Positions 14,975 through 22,784 of a stretch of 33,585 nt of DNA are shown piece after piece. The DNA is taken from the NCBI GenBank assembly GCA_905214265.1, contig CAJMLQ010000019.1:1-33585 (forward strand), written 5' to 3'. The number at the start of each line of letters is the position of its first letter. Position 1 is the stretch's first letter. Source of the DNA: an uncultured bacterium (GTDB lineage Bacteria > Bacillota > Clostridia > Oscillospirales > Ruminococcaceae). The notes below the pieces were generated by a model, which was given only the letters and a program-made list of their open reading frames with translations, did not search any database and was not told where the DNA came from. A program made the translations under genes and the position numbers.

Positions 14975-15026
14975 AAACCATATAAATTGTAGGGGCAGAG
15001 TGGCTCTGCCCCTATTCTAATGGTTT
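14975..15026. repeat. Hairpin/REP-like element between livK and livH
   Basis: A perfect 10-base stem AGGGGCAGAG (14991-15000) / CTCTGCCCCT (15004-15013) inside outer arms AAACCAT (14975-14981) / ATGGTTT (15020-15026). There is no T-run following on the minus strand, so it is not a classic terminator. The core resembles GTAGGGGC-type intergenic repeats common in gut clostridial genomes, but only one copy is in this window. Confidence 0.6.
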
Positions 15027-15045
15027 TTGAATGAGTGCAGCCGAA

Positions 15046-16218
15046 TCAGCCGACCTTCTCACTCTTATACTGGACGCCGTTCTGAAGCTCAATGACGACA
15101 ATGGCTTTCACGGCATCATGGTTTTCGTCAACGCTGAGGGTTCCGGTAACCGCCTTAAAGTCCTTGGTCTCGCTTAGAGCTTTCTGCAGGGAAACACTAT
15201 CCAAGGACTCGCAGCGGGAAAGGGCGTCGCAGAGGAATTTCGCCTCGTCATATCCCAGCGCATTGAACGCATCGGGTTCGCGTCCATACTTTTCCTTGAA
15301 AGCGGCGATGAAATCCTGAACCATCGGGTCCTGATCAAGAGAGGAGTAGTGGTTGGTAAAGAAAATATTATTCAGGTTCTCCGCACCGGCCAAACCGACC
15401 AGATCGGGAGAATCAAAGCCGTCGGCGCCTAAGATCGGCACGTCGATTCCCAATTCCCGGGCCTGCTTGATGATCAGGCCAGCCTGCTGATAGTAGCCGG
15501 GGATGAAGAGCACGTCTGCATTCAGGTCCTTGATGGAGGTAAGAACCGCTTTGAAGTCCTTGTCATTGGTGCTGTAGGACTCCTCCTTCAGGACGCTGCC
15601 GCCCGCTTCGGTAAAGGTCTTGGTGAAGTTCTCGGCCAGGCCGATGGCATAGTCACTGGCAGAATCCTTGTAGATAACTGCGGTCTTCGCACCCAGTTTT
15701 TCCGCCGCGTATTTGGCCATGGCAGTTCCCTGGTAGGAATCGCTGAAGCAGATGCGGAACGCATATTCCTGGACCTTGCCGTTGGCTACCGTCACATCGT
15801 CCGCGGTCGCGGAACCGGAGATAACGGGGACCTTGTAGCTGTTCGCATCGGGGATTTCCGCCTTAAAAGCGCCGGAGGTCGCCGGTCCAAGGATGGCGAT
15901 GACCTTATCCTGACCCATCAGGCGTTTGCCCAAAGTCGTCGCTTCGGCTTCATCGGACTTGGTATCGTATTCCACCAGCTCAATGGTCTTTCCGTTGACG
16001 CCGCCTGCGGCGTTCACCTCGTCAATGGCCATTTTGACGCCGTCGACAGAACTTTGGCCGTAGGTGGCGACGCCGCCGGTCAGCTCATAGCTCAAGCCGA
16101 TTTTAATGCTGGTCGCGCCTTCCTCCACTTTATTGCCGTTGCTCCCGGAGCCGCCGCAACCGGCAAGCATACTGGCTGACAGCGCAGCCGCGCACAGAAT
16201 GCTAAGAAATTTCTTCAT
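15046..16218 (-). CDS. livK: Branched-chain amino acid ABC transporter, substrate-binding lipoprotein LivK/LivJ-like
   Basis: 390 residues from ATG 16218, after AAAAGGGG; an ATG at 16251 would extend upstream of the signal peptide. Residues 1-21 are a lipoprotein signal peptide with lipobox LAGC (Cys21), anchoring the protein outside the membrane. The rest is a periplasmic-binding fold of the Leu/Ile/Val type: SIKIGLSYELTGGVATYGQSSVDGVKMAIDEVNAAGGVNGKTIELVEYDTKSD, then AILGPATSGAFKAEI and the SATADDVT stretch typical of LivJ/LivK. First gene of the liv operon and driven by a strong promoter. Confidence 0.95.
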   Translation of the reverse strand: MKKFLSILCAAALSASMLAGCGGSGSNGNKVEEGATSIKIGLSYELTGGVATYGQSSVDGVKMAIDEVNAAGGVNGKTIELVEYDTKSDEAEATTLGKRLMGQDKVIAILGPATSGAFKAEIPDANSYKVPVISGSATADDVTVANGKVQEYAFRICFSDSYQGTAMAKYAAEKLGAKTAVIYKDSASDYAIGLAENFTKTFTEAGGSVLKEESYSTNDKDFKAVLTSIKDLNADVLFIPGYYQQAGLIIKQARELGIDVPILGADGFDSPDLVGLAGAENLNNIFFTNHYSSLDQDPMVQDFIAAFKEKYGREPDAFNALGYDEAKFLCDALSRCESLDSVSLQKALSETKDFKAVTGTLSVDENHDAVKAIVVIELQNGVQYKSEKVG

Positions 16219-16280
16219 TTGAGAAAACCCCTTTTCTAATGTGTTTTGCAAAATTGATGTGGGATTAATGGTATGAATAG

Positions 16281-16309
16281 ATTGTAAACGCTTTCCTAAA
16301 TAAAGTCAA
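16281..16309 (-). promoter_or_regulatory. livK promoter with cre-like site in the spacer
   Basis: Minus strand TTGACT (16309-16304), 17-base spacer, TACAAT (16286-16281). AGGAAAGCGTTTACA (16297-16283) in the spacer and -10 box differs at one position from the CcpA-binding cre consensus WTGNAANCGNWNNCW, which suggests carbon-catabolite repression (inference). A second -10-like TATAAT lies upstream at 16358-16353. The rest of the gene-free stretch up to the MATE stop (16310-16559) is AT-rich and shows nothing else recognisable. Confidence 0.7.
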
Positions 16310-16559
16310 TAGATTTTGTAAAGAAAATGCAAGAAAAAAATCTTTTTTATGCATTATACACGAAAGCGCAGAGAAAAGGAGAACGATTTATCAGCATACT
16401 TTCAGAAAAAAATTGAAGCTTTCGGAAATTTCTGCGGCTAATACCACAAATATTTGAAATTTCGTGCGAAAAAGGAGATGAGTATCCGCAGATTGTTCAG
16501 GATTTTCCAAGCACTGTCTTGCGAATACGCGCCAAAAATTCCTGCATCCGGCAGCCTTT

Positions 16560-17945
16560 CTAAACCTGATGCACCGCCCGCATCCCCCGTTCGATCCAGT
16601 TGGCCTTCTTCACATAGATCACCATGCAGACCGCCGCCGTAAACCAGGTCAGCGAATAGCCGAGGAACACAACTACGATATCTTGAATTAACGGCATCGC
16701 AATGGCGATCCAGAGCATCCGCAGCACACAGAAATTGCCTACCAGCACCACCATCGGCACCATGGACAACCCTGCGCCGCGGACGACACCGCAAAGCCCC
16801 TGGGCCACAGCTAGGAAAATGTAGGCCGGCGCCAGAACGTTCATCATATAGGTCGCATAGCCCAGAATTTCCTGCTCCGGTGAAAAGATCCGGAGTATAT
16901 ACCGCCCCAGTGTCAAGAGAAGAACCGTCAGCCCCGCAATGACGCCAACGCTGAGCAAAACGCTGGTCCGCGCACCTTTTTTGACCCGCTCGTAATTTTG
17001 TGCGCCGATATTCTGCCCAATAAAGGTAGTCGCCGCCATGGAAAAGCTCATCACCGGCAGCCCGGCAAATCCGTCCAGCTTATTGTAAGAGGCGCACCCT
17101 GCCATGGCAGCGGCGCCGAAGCTGTTGATGTTAGCCTGGACGATGACGTTTGAAAAGGAAACGATGGCGTTCTGCAGCCCGGCGGGAAGCCCCAGCCGGA
17201 CTGTTTCCGCCAGCATTTTTCCGTCAATGCGGAGCCTCCGCAGGCGAACACGGTAAATCGCGTCCGTCCGGCAGAGGTTAAGCATGACCAGCGCCGCCGA
17301 CGCCGTCTGAGCGATCAGCGTCGCCCAGGCTACCCCGGCGATTCCCATCTCAAATACGATGACAAAAAGCAGATCCAGCCCGATGTTGATGATGCTGGCC
17401 ACGATCAGGTAGTATAGCGGCCGCCGGGAGTCCCCTACTGACCGCAGCACTCCGGACCCCATGTTATAAAGCATCATGGAGATGATGCCCAGAAAATAGA
17501 TCTGCATATACGAGACCGCTCCAGGCATCACCTCGTCTGGCGTCCCCACCAGCCGCAGCAGGACCGGCGACAGAAAGTATCCCGCGATCATCAGGACGCC
17601 TCCTGCCAGCAGCGCCACTACAATGGCCGTGTGGACTGCCCGGTCCAGATTCTCCCGATCCTGCGCACCAAAATAGCGGGCAATCAGAACGCCTGCGCCG
17701 GTGGCAATGCCGGTGAAAAAGCTGACCAGCAGGTTGATGATCGGATTGCTCGCGCCGACGGCCGCCAGCGCATTGCCCCCGACAAAGTTTCCGACGACAA
17801 TGGAATCAACCGTATTGTAAAGCAGCTGAAAAAGGTTTCCTAGCAGCAGGGGAATCGCGAAAAACAGCAGCTGTTTCCAAATGACCCCCTCGGTCATCAA
17901 TCCGCTGGCCGTGCGTGGTACGCGGGCAATTCGTTTCTGAAACAC
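16560..17945 (-). CDS. MATE-family multidrug/sodium antiporter
   Basis: 461 residues from GTG 17945, eight bases after AAGGAG; an ATG at 18038 would begin inside the helicase terminator and adds an unrelated arginine/proline-rich stretch. Twelve membrane segments are visible, including the MATE opening TEGVIWKQLLFFAIPLLLGNLFQLLYNTVDSIVVGNFVGGNALAAVGASNPIINL and the second-half repeat. MATE proteins export cationic drugs or metabolites in exchange for Na+ or H+. The substrate is unknown; the closest named types are the MepA/DinF-like bacterial groups. It lies 90 bases after the pcrA stop and has no clear own promoter, so read-through from pcrA is possible. Confidence 0.92.
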   Translation of the reverse strand: MFQKRIARVPRTASGLMTEGVIWKQLLFFAIPLLLGNLFQLLYNTVDSIVVGNFVGGNALAAVGASNPIINLLVSFFTGIATGAGVLIARYFGAQDRENLDRAVHTAIVVALLAGGVLMIAGYFLSPVLLRLVGTPDEVMPGAVSYMQIYFLGIISMMLYNMGSGVLRSVGDSRRPLYYLIVASIINIGLDLLFVIVFEMGIAGVAWATLIAQTASAALVMLNLCRTDAIYRVRLRRLRIDGKMLAETVRLGLPAGLQNAIVSFSNVIVQANINSFGAAAMAGCASYNKLDGFAGLPVMSFSMAATTFIGQNIGAQNYERVKKGARTSVLLSVGVIAGLTVLLLTLGRYILRIFSPEQEILGYATYMMNVLAPAYIFLAVAQGLCGVVRGAGLSMVPMVVLVGNFCVLRMLWIAIAMPLIQDIVVVFLGYSLTWFTAAVCMVIYVKKANWIERGMRAVHQV

Positions 17946-17986
17946 CGGACTCTCTCCTTCTTTCTGACGCCAAACCCCACCTGCAG

Positions 17987-18028
17987 GAAAAGCCCGCCCC
18001 GGCCCGGAAATCCGGGCAGCGGACGGGC
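17987..18028 (-). terminator. Terminator after pcrA
   Basis: Minus strand: outer stem GCCCGTCC/GGGCGGGC and inner stem GCCCGGA/TCCGGGC, followed by only four T residues; termination may be partial. Confidence 0.75.
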
Positions 18029-18034
18029 ATGCCG

Positions 18035-20407
18035 TCAAACCTTCTGCAGCTTGGCAAAGTTGGCCATGATTTTCTTGGTGCCGACCCGGTCAAAAATGGT
18101 TTCCACCAGATTGTCGTTGCCCATAGGCGTAATGGAAAGGACCGTTCCCTCGCCAAAGACCTTGTGCCGCACCCGGTCACCCACACGGAAGCTGATGGGA
18201 GCGGCGGCCGTTTTCCGCACGCTTCCCGCCAAAGGCTCCGTCCGGGCTGGCGGCGGTGCGGCCGGAGCGCGCTCCCGACGAACGGTCCCGAATCCCCGCT
18301 GTTCAGAAAAGGTGTCGTCTACTATCTCCAGCTTTTCCGGTGGGATTTCCTCGGCAAACCGGGACAGCCGGTTGCGGTTGGTCATGCCGAAGACCATCCG
18401 GGCAGCCGCGTGGGTCAGATAGAGTTTTTTCTTGGCCCGGGTGATTCCCACATAAGCCAGCCGCCGCTCTTCCTCCAGCTCCACGGGATCATAAAGGACC
18501 CGTGCCGACGGGAAAATCCCGTCCTCCATCCCCGGAAGGAATACCACCGGAAACTCCAGCCCCTTGGAGGAGTGCATGGTCATCAAAACGACGCAGTCGT
18601 CCGCATCGTTCATCGAGTCCAAGTCGGTATATAAGGCGATTTCCTCCAGAAATCCGCTGAGGGAACCCTCGGGATTCTGCTGCTCGTACTTGACCATAGT
18701 GGATTTCAGCTCCCCGATGTTCTCCATCCGGGTCTTGCCCTCTTCACCCAGTGCCTGGATCATGGCCCCATACCCGGTTTTTTCCAGGATATCGTCCAGC
18801 AGGATGTCCAGCGGCTCGGTGAGGGCCGCGTCACGCAGTTCATCGATCAGCCTTGCGAAATCGGTCAGCGCCCCAGCCTTCCGGGAAAGCGCCCCGTAAC
18901 TTCCGGAGTTTTCCAGCACGGAAAAAACCGGCACGCCGGCCTGGGAGGCGATCTCCTCCACCGTGTTCAGGGTGGCGTCGCCGATGGAGCGTTTGGGCTC
19001 GTTGATGATGCGCCGGAGCCGGACCGCGTCGCTGGGATTGTTAATGACGCTCAGATACGCCACCAGATCCTTGATCTCCTTGCGCTCAAAGAATTTGATG
19101 CCGCCGAAAAGCCGGTACGGGATCCCCGCCTTGATGAAATACTGCTCGATGACGCTGGACTGAGCGTTCATCCGGTAGAGCACCGCGTGGTCGCTGTACT
19201 TCATTCCCTTCTCCGCCACATCCTCCTCGATGGTGTCAGCGATGAACTTGGCCTCACTGCGCTCGTCGGGCAGCTTGCGCAGCTCGATTTTCTCGCCCTC
19301 GCCGTTCTGGGTCCAGAGGTTTTTCCCCTTCCGGGCGACGTTATGACGGATCACTTCGTTGGCGGCGTCCAGGATGGTCTGGGTGGAGCGGTAGTTCTGC
19401 TCCAGCCGGATGACCACCGTGTTCCGGAACTGCTCCTCGAATCCCAGGATATTTTCAATGGTGGCGCCGCGGAATTTATAGATGCTCTGGTCGTCGTCGC
19501 CGACGACGCAGAGATTCTGATGCTTCCGGGCCAGCAGGCTCACCAGCCGGAACTGGGCATGGTTGGTGTCCTGATACTCGTCCACCAATATGTAGCGCCA
19601 GCGGTTCTGGTAGTACTCCAAAACATCCGGATACTGCTCGAACAGTTCCACTGTTTTGCAGATGATGTCGTCGAAATCCAGAGCGTTGGACTGGATGAGC
19701 CTGGATTGATATTTCTGGTAGACCTTGGCGATCTCCTGCTTGCGGAAATCGTTTCCCACCGTCATCCGGTAGTCCGCCGGGGCGATCATGCTGTCCTTAG
19801 CATGGCTGATCTCACCCAGCACAGCCTTGGGCTTAAAGAGCTTGTCGTTGATCGACAGCTCGGACATGCAGTCCTTGACCACCCGCAGGCTGTCGTCGGC
19901 GTCGTAAATCGTAAAGCTCTTGGTGTATCCAAGCCGTTCGATCTCCCGCCGAAGGATGCGGACACAACAGGAATGGAAGGTGGACGCAGCCACGTCCCGG
20001 GCTTCCTCCCCCAGCATGTCCTCCAGCCGGGTCTTCATCTCGTTGGCGGCCTTGTTGGTGAAAGTGATGGCCAGGATGTTCCAGGGCCGCAGGGGCCGGC
20101 AGCCGATGATCCGCCCCAGCTCCCCGTTGGATACATTCGCGCCGTCCAGATACGCCCGCAGCGTGTCCAGATCCTCTTCCGTGATGCCCTCAGGCATCCA
20201 GCCGGAGTTCCAGGCGTCGCCGAACTGGATCATATAGGCGATCCGGTTGATGATCACCGTCGTTTTTCCGCTCCCAGCGCCGGCGAGGATCAGAACCGGA
20301 CCTTCCATTTGAAAAATTGCCTTCCGCTGCATGGGGTTCATATCGGAAAATCGCTTTTCCAGAACCTTTTCCTTTAAGGCAAGGTATTCTTCTTTCCGTT
20401 CCAGCAT
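18035..20407 (-). CDS. pcrA: ATP-dependent DNA helicase PcrA/UvrD
   Basis: 790 residues from ATG 20407 (AAAGGA seven bases upstream). All superfamily-1 motifs occur in order: Q-motif and Walker A AGAGSGKTTVI (about residues 44-54), NILAITFTNKAANEMK, DEYQDTNHAQ, VVGDDDQSIYKFRGA, LEQNYRSTQTIL, TMHSSKGLEFPVVFLPG and RRLAYVGITRAKKKLYL. The C-terminus VGDRVRHKVFGEGTVLSI is the PcrA-type Tudor-like domain that binds RNA polymerase. PcrA unwinds DNA 3' to 5' in mismatch and nucleotide-excision repair and clears RecA from DNA. The gene follows a TATAAT promoter and ends before a terminator. Confidence 0.96.
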   Translation of the reverse strand: MLERKEEYLALKEKVLEKRFSDMNPMQRKAIFQMEGPVLILAGAGSGKTTVIINRIAYMIQFGDAWNSGWMPEGITEEDLDTLRAYLDGANVSNGELGRIIGCRPLRPWNILAITFTNKAANEMKTRLEDMLGEEARDVAASTFHSCCVRILRREIERLGYTKSFTIYDADDSLRVVKDCMSELSINDKLFKPKAVLGEISHAKDSMIAPADYRMTVGNDFRKQEIAKVYQKYQSRLIQSNALDFDDIICKTVELFEQYPDVLEYYQNRWRYILVDEYQDTNHAQFRLVSLLARKHQNLCVVGDDDQSIYKFRGATIENILGFEEQFRNTVVIRLEQNYRSTQTILDAANEVIRHNVARKGKNLWTQNGEGEKIELRKLPDERSEAKFIADTIEEDVAEKGMKYSDHAVLYRMNAQSSVIEQYFIKAGIPYRLFGGIKFFERKEIKDLVAYLSVINNPSDAVRLRRIINEPKRSIGDATLNTVEEIASQAGVPVFSVLENSGSYGALSRKAGALTDFARLIDELRDAALTEPLDILLDDILEKTGYGAMIQALGEEGKTRMENIGELKSTMVKYEQQNPEGSLSGFLEEIALYTDLDSMNDADDCVVLMTMHSSKGLEFPVVFLPGMEDGIFPSARVLYDPVELEEERRLAYVGITRAKKKLYLTHAAARMVFGMTNRNRLSRFAEEIPPEKLEIVDDTFSEQRGFGTVRRERAPAAPPPARTEPLAGSVRKTAAAPISFRVGDRVRHKVFGEGTVLSITPMGNDNLVETIFDRVGTKKIMANFAKLQKV

Positions 20408-20442
20408 AGTCATTTCCTTTACTATCAAAATGAGATATTTTC

Positions 20443-20470
20443 ATTATACACGATTCCCGCTCCCGGCGCA
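20443..20470 (-). promoter_or_regulatory. pcrA promoter
   Basis: Minus strand TATAAT (20448-20443) within TCGTGTATAATG, with TTGCGC seventeen bases upstream. The same GTGTATAAT string occurs upstream of three other minus-strand genes in the window. Confidence 0.6.
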
Positions 20471-20609
20471 AGGCGGCCAGAGGTGATTTTCCGCCCGGAG
20501 AGGGCAGATGGGCCGGATTTCCGCCCGAATGTTCCGCCGGACACCCGTTTCCCCTCCCCAGCATAGCATAACGGTATCCGAACCATCTCATTCCTGAAAG
20601 GAGACGCCT

Positions 20610-21110
20610 ATGCTCTGGCTGCCATCCCGCCGGTTCCGGGAACTGACGGAAATCCTGGCCTCCCGCCGTCCTGATGCGGCGGCCTTTCTCCGGGGGAGTC
20701 CGGATCATCCCAATCTCCGCGGAACCGCAGCGTTCTACGATACCCCTCACGGTGCCCTAGTCGCCGTAGAGGTCTCCGGCCTCCCCACCCGCGAAGGCCC
20801 CTGTGGCGGCAATATTTTTGCCATGCACATCCATTCCGGCGGCGCTTGCAGGGGCACGCCGGAAGACCCCTTTGCCGACGCCGGCACCCATTACAATCCT
20901 CAGAACTGCTCCCATCCCTACCATGCCGGCGATCTCCCACCGCTTTTCGAAAGCGGCGGCTCAGCCTTCAGTGCCTTCCTGACCGGGCGCTTCCATCCGC
21001 AGGAGGTCCTGGGGCATACTCTGATCCTTCACGGCGGTCTGGACGACTTCACCTCCCAGCCCGCCGGAAACGCAGGGAAAAAGATCGCCTGCGGGGTCAT
21101 TCATCGCTGA
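20610..21110 (+). CDS. Copper/zinc superoxide dismutase-family protein without signal peptide
   Basis: 166 residues from ATG 20610, after AAAGGAG. The Cu/Zn-SOD fold motifs are clear: HIH (H73, H75), GTHYNP (H94), H102, HAGD (H105, D108), LILH (H141), and GNAGKKIACGVI. Thus all copper and zinc ligands appear present, and C80/C161 can form the usual disulfide. Two features differ from classic enzymes: the active-site arginine (G-N-A-G-x-R) is replaced by lysine, and the zinc loop between H94 and D108 is very short. There is no signal sequence or lipobox, so it would be cytoplasmic, unlike most bacterial SodC. Its activity as superoxide dismutase is therefore uncertain. Confidence 0.82.
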   Translation: MLWLPSRRFRELTEILASRRPDAAAFLRGSPDHPNLRGTAAFYDTPHGALVAVEVSGLPTREGPCGGNIFAMHIHSGGACRGTPEDPFADAGTHYNPQNCSHPYHAGDLPPLFESGGSAFSAFLTGRFHPQEVLGHTLILHGGLDDFTSQPAGNAGKKIACGVIHR

Positions 21111-21117
21111 ACGCAGC

Positions 21118-21154
21118 AAACGGGCGAAAACCACTTTCCGGTTTCCGCCCGTTT
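21118..21154. terminator. Bidirectional terminator between the SOD-like gene and the 68-residue gene
   Basis: Fifteen-base arms AAACGGGCGAAAACC (21118-21132) / GGTTTCCGCCCGTTT (21140-21154) with one mismatch. Short T-runs on both sides. Confidence 0.75.
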
Positions 21155-21212
21155 ACTCTGCCGTTTTTCGCAGCCGCTTCCTGCCAAACCGCTTTCGCAA
21201 GTTCTTCCCCTC

Positions 21213-21419
21213 CTACTGAATCACACAGTCAAAGACCGTCTTTCCATCCGGCGGGTAAAAGCTGACCGGGATCATGTTCTGGTTATAAAAGAGCACCATA
21301 TCGCCTTCCGCATAAAGATCATATCCCTGGTCGCACAGGTCCTCCGCCATACTGAGGGTTTTCGCCGCGTCCGATTTGTCCAGCAGCAGCAACGCCTTCT
21401 TGGTTTCCATGTTCATCAT
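21213..21419 (-). CDS. Small protein of unknown function
   Basis: 68 residues from ATG 21419, with AAAGGAG ten bases upstream; ATG codons at 21416 and 21410 are alternatives. It has an alpha-helical start (KKALLLLDKSDAAKTLSMAEDLCDQGYDLYAEG) followed by a beta-rich tail (MVLFYNQNMIPVSFYPPDGKTVFDCVIQ). No recognisable family. It has its own TATAAT promoter (21472-21467) with TTGCAT seventeen bases upstream and shares a terminator with the converging SOD-like gene, so it is likely expressed alone. Confidence 0.65.
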   Translation of the reverse strand: MMNMETKKALLLLDKSDAAKTLSMAEDLCDQGYDLYAEGDMVLFYNQNMIPVSFYPPDGKTVFDCVIQ

Positions 21420-21466
21420 AGTTCAGCAGCTCCTTTCCATTGTGGGTGATTTTTTCTTCTGATTGT

Positions 21467-21495
21467 ATTATACACCAATTCAAATAAATATGCAA
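21467..21495 (-). promoter_or_regulatory. Promoter of the 68-residue protein gene
   Basis: Minus strand TATAAT (21472-21467) with TTGCAT (21495-21490) seventeen bases upstream. Confidence 0.6.
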
Positions 21496-21569
21496 TACTT
21501 TTTTGAAAAAATACGAAATATTTTTGTTTTAATCAATTTGTATTTAATTATATGTATAATTATTCGGAA

Positions 21570-21609
21570 ACAAAAACCAAACCCGCACCGGCAGGCCGAA
21601 GCGTGCGGG
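21570..21609 (-). terminator. Terminator of the cysteine synthase gene
   Basis: Minus strand stem CCCGCAC (21609-21603) / GTGCGGG (21588-21582), then TTTGGTTTTTG. The adjoining stretch 21473-21570 is very AT-rich and holds no gene. Confidence 0.8.
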
Positions 21610-21645
21610 CGCGGGCAAAAGCGAAGAGTCTTTGCTGGAAAACCG

Positions 21646-22575
21646 TTATTCATCAAAAAGCGGCGTGCTGAAATATCGCTCCGCCGTGTCCGGCAGGACC
21701 GTTACCACGCACTTTCCGGGGCCAAGCTCCTTGGCCAGCTTCCGAGCCGCCGCCACGTTGGTCCCGCTGGAAATGCCGCACATCAGCCCCTCCAGCCGTG
21801 CCAGATCCCTCGCAGTCTGAATAGCCTCCCCGTCGGTGACAATGCAGATGCCATCGTAAATTTTCTGGTTCAGATTTCCCGGAATCAGCCCGTCGCCGAT
21901 CCCCATCTGCAAATGGGTCCCGATGCTCCCGCCGGAAAGAATGGCGGCGTTTTCCGGCTCCACGGCCCAGATGGTGATCTCCGGATTGGCGGCCCGGAGC
22001 ACCTCGCCGATCCCGGTAATGGTCCCGCCGGTGCCTACGCCGGAACAGAACCCATCGATGGGCCGCTCTGCCTGCTCCAAAATCTCCCGGGCGGTCTGCT
22101 GCCGGTGGACCATAGGGTTGGCGGGATTCTCAAACTGCTGCGGAACATAGACCCGGCTGTCTTCCGCCGCCATCCGCAGAGCGGTCTGCAGACACTCATC
22201 GATGCAGGCCCCGATGTCTCCGGCGTCGTGGATCAGCTTGACCTCCGCGCCGTAATGGCGGACCAGCTTTCGCCGCTCCTCGCTAACGGAGTCCGGCATG
22301 ATGATGATGGTGCGATACCCCTGTACCGCCCCGATCAGTGCCAGGCCGATCCCCTGGTTGCCGCTGGTCGGCTCCACGATGATGGTGTCCGGATGGATGC
22401 GTCCCTGCTCCTCCGCTTCCCGCAGCATATTGTAGGCGGTCCGGGTCTTGATGGACCCGCCCACGTTAAGCCCCTCATATTTCACAAGAATCTCCGCCCC
22501 GCCGGGCACACCCAGCCGGTTAAGCCGGATCAGAGGCGTGTTCCCCATTGCCTCCAACACATTTTGATATACCAT
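21646..22575 (-). CDS. cysK: Cysteine synthase (O-acetylserine sulfhydrylase) family protein
   Basis: 309 residues, the normal length. PLP-lysine motif GGSIKTR, phosphate-loop GTGGTITG, substrate-loop PTSGNQGIG, and SSGTN are present. The lysine context reads NVGGSIKTRTA rather than the usual NPGGSVKDRIA, and the loop has Gln instead of Thr, marking a clostridial/lactobacillar subgroup. The reaction expected is O-acetylserine plus sulfide to cysteine; related enzymes accept O-phosphoserine or homocysteine, so the substrate is not certain. No CysE gene is nearby. The promoter has TATAAT at 22641-22636; the start is at ATG 22575, after AAGGCAGGGA. Confidence 0.88.
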   Translation of the reverse strand: MVYQNVLEAMGNTPLIRLNRLGVPGGAEILVKYEGLNVGGSIKTRTAYNMLREAEEQGRIHPDTIIVEPTSGNQGIGLALIGAVQGYRTIIIMPDSVSEERRKLVRHYGAEVKLIHDAGDIGACIDECLQTALRMAAEDSRVYVPQQFENPANPMVHRQQTAREILEQAERPIDGFCSGVGTGGTITGIGEVLRAANPEITIWAVEPENAAILSGGSIGTHLQMGIGDGLIPGNLNQKIYDGICIVTDGEAIQTARDLARLEGLMCGISSGTNVAAARKLAKELGPGKCVVTVLPDTAERYFSTPLFDE

Positions 22576-22635
22576 AGTCGATCCCTGCCTTCTGTTTCTG
22601 GACCGGCCCAGCCGCCCCAGAATTCTTAATTATTC

Positions 22636-22664
22636 ATTATACACGATTTCCTGCCGCGAAAAAA
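22636..22664 (-). promoter_or_regulatory. cysK promoter
   Basis: Minus strand TATAAT (22641-22636) in the context TCGTGTATAATG; the -35 (TTTTTT) is not consensus. Confidence 0.5.
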
Positions 22665-22696
22665 GCCCCTTGCTTAAAAAAATCAAAATCCCGTCC

Positions 22697-22725
22697 TTGC
22701 CGGTCCGCGGAAAATGTGCTACACT
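22697..22725 (+). promoter_or_regulatory. Promoter of the sugar isomerase gene
   Basis: TTGCCG (22697-22702), 17-base spacer, extended -10 TGC-TACACT (22717-22725). Divergent from cysK. Confidence 0.65.
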
Positions 22726-22784
22726 AAATACAAACGTATGCACCTGTCCGCTGGAGCAGAACCCATTTGAAAGGACCGATCCCC

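Noticed and set aside
18035..18038. ATG at 18038 as the MATE start
   Set aside because: It would place 31 residues across the helicase terminator; the GTG at 17945 has a proper AAGGAG and begins where MATE similarity begins.
19187..20377. 396-codon plus-strand frame opposite pcrA
   Set aside because: Mirror of the helicase gene, with no ribosome binding site or recognisable motif.
21473..21570. AT-rich stretch as a possible origin, attachment site or foreign insertion
   Set aside because: It is only about 100 bases, has no repeats of DnaA-box or att type, and lies between a promoter and a terminator of ordinary genes.
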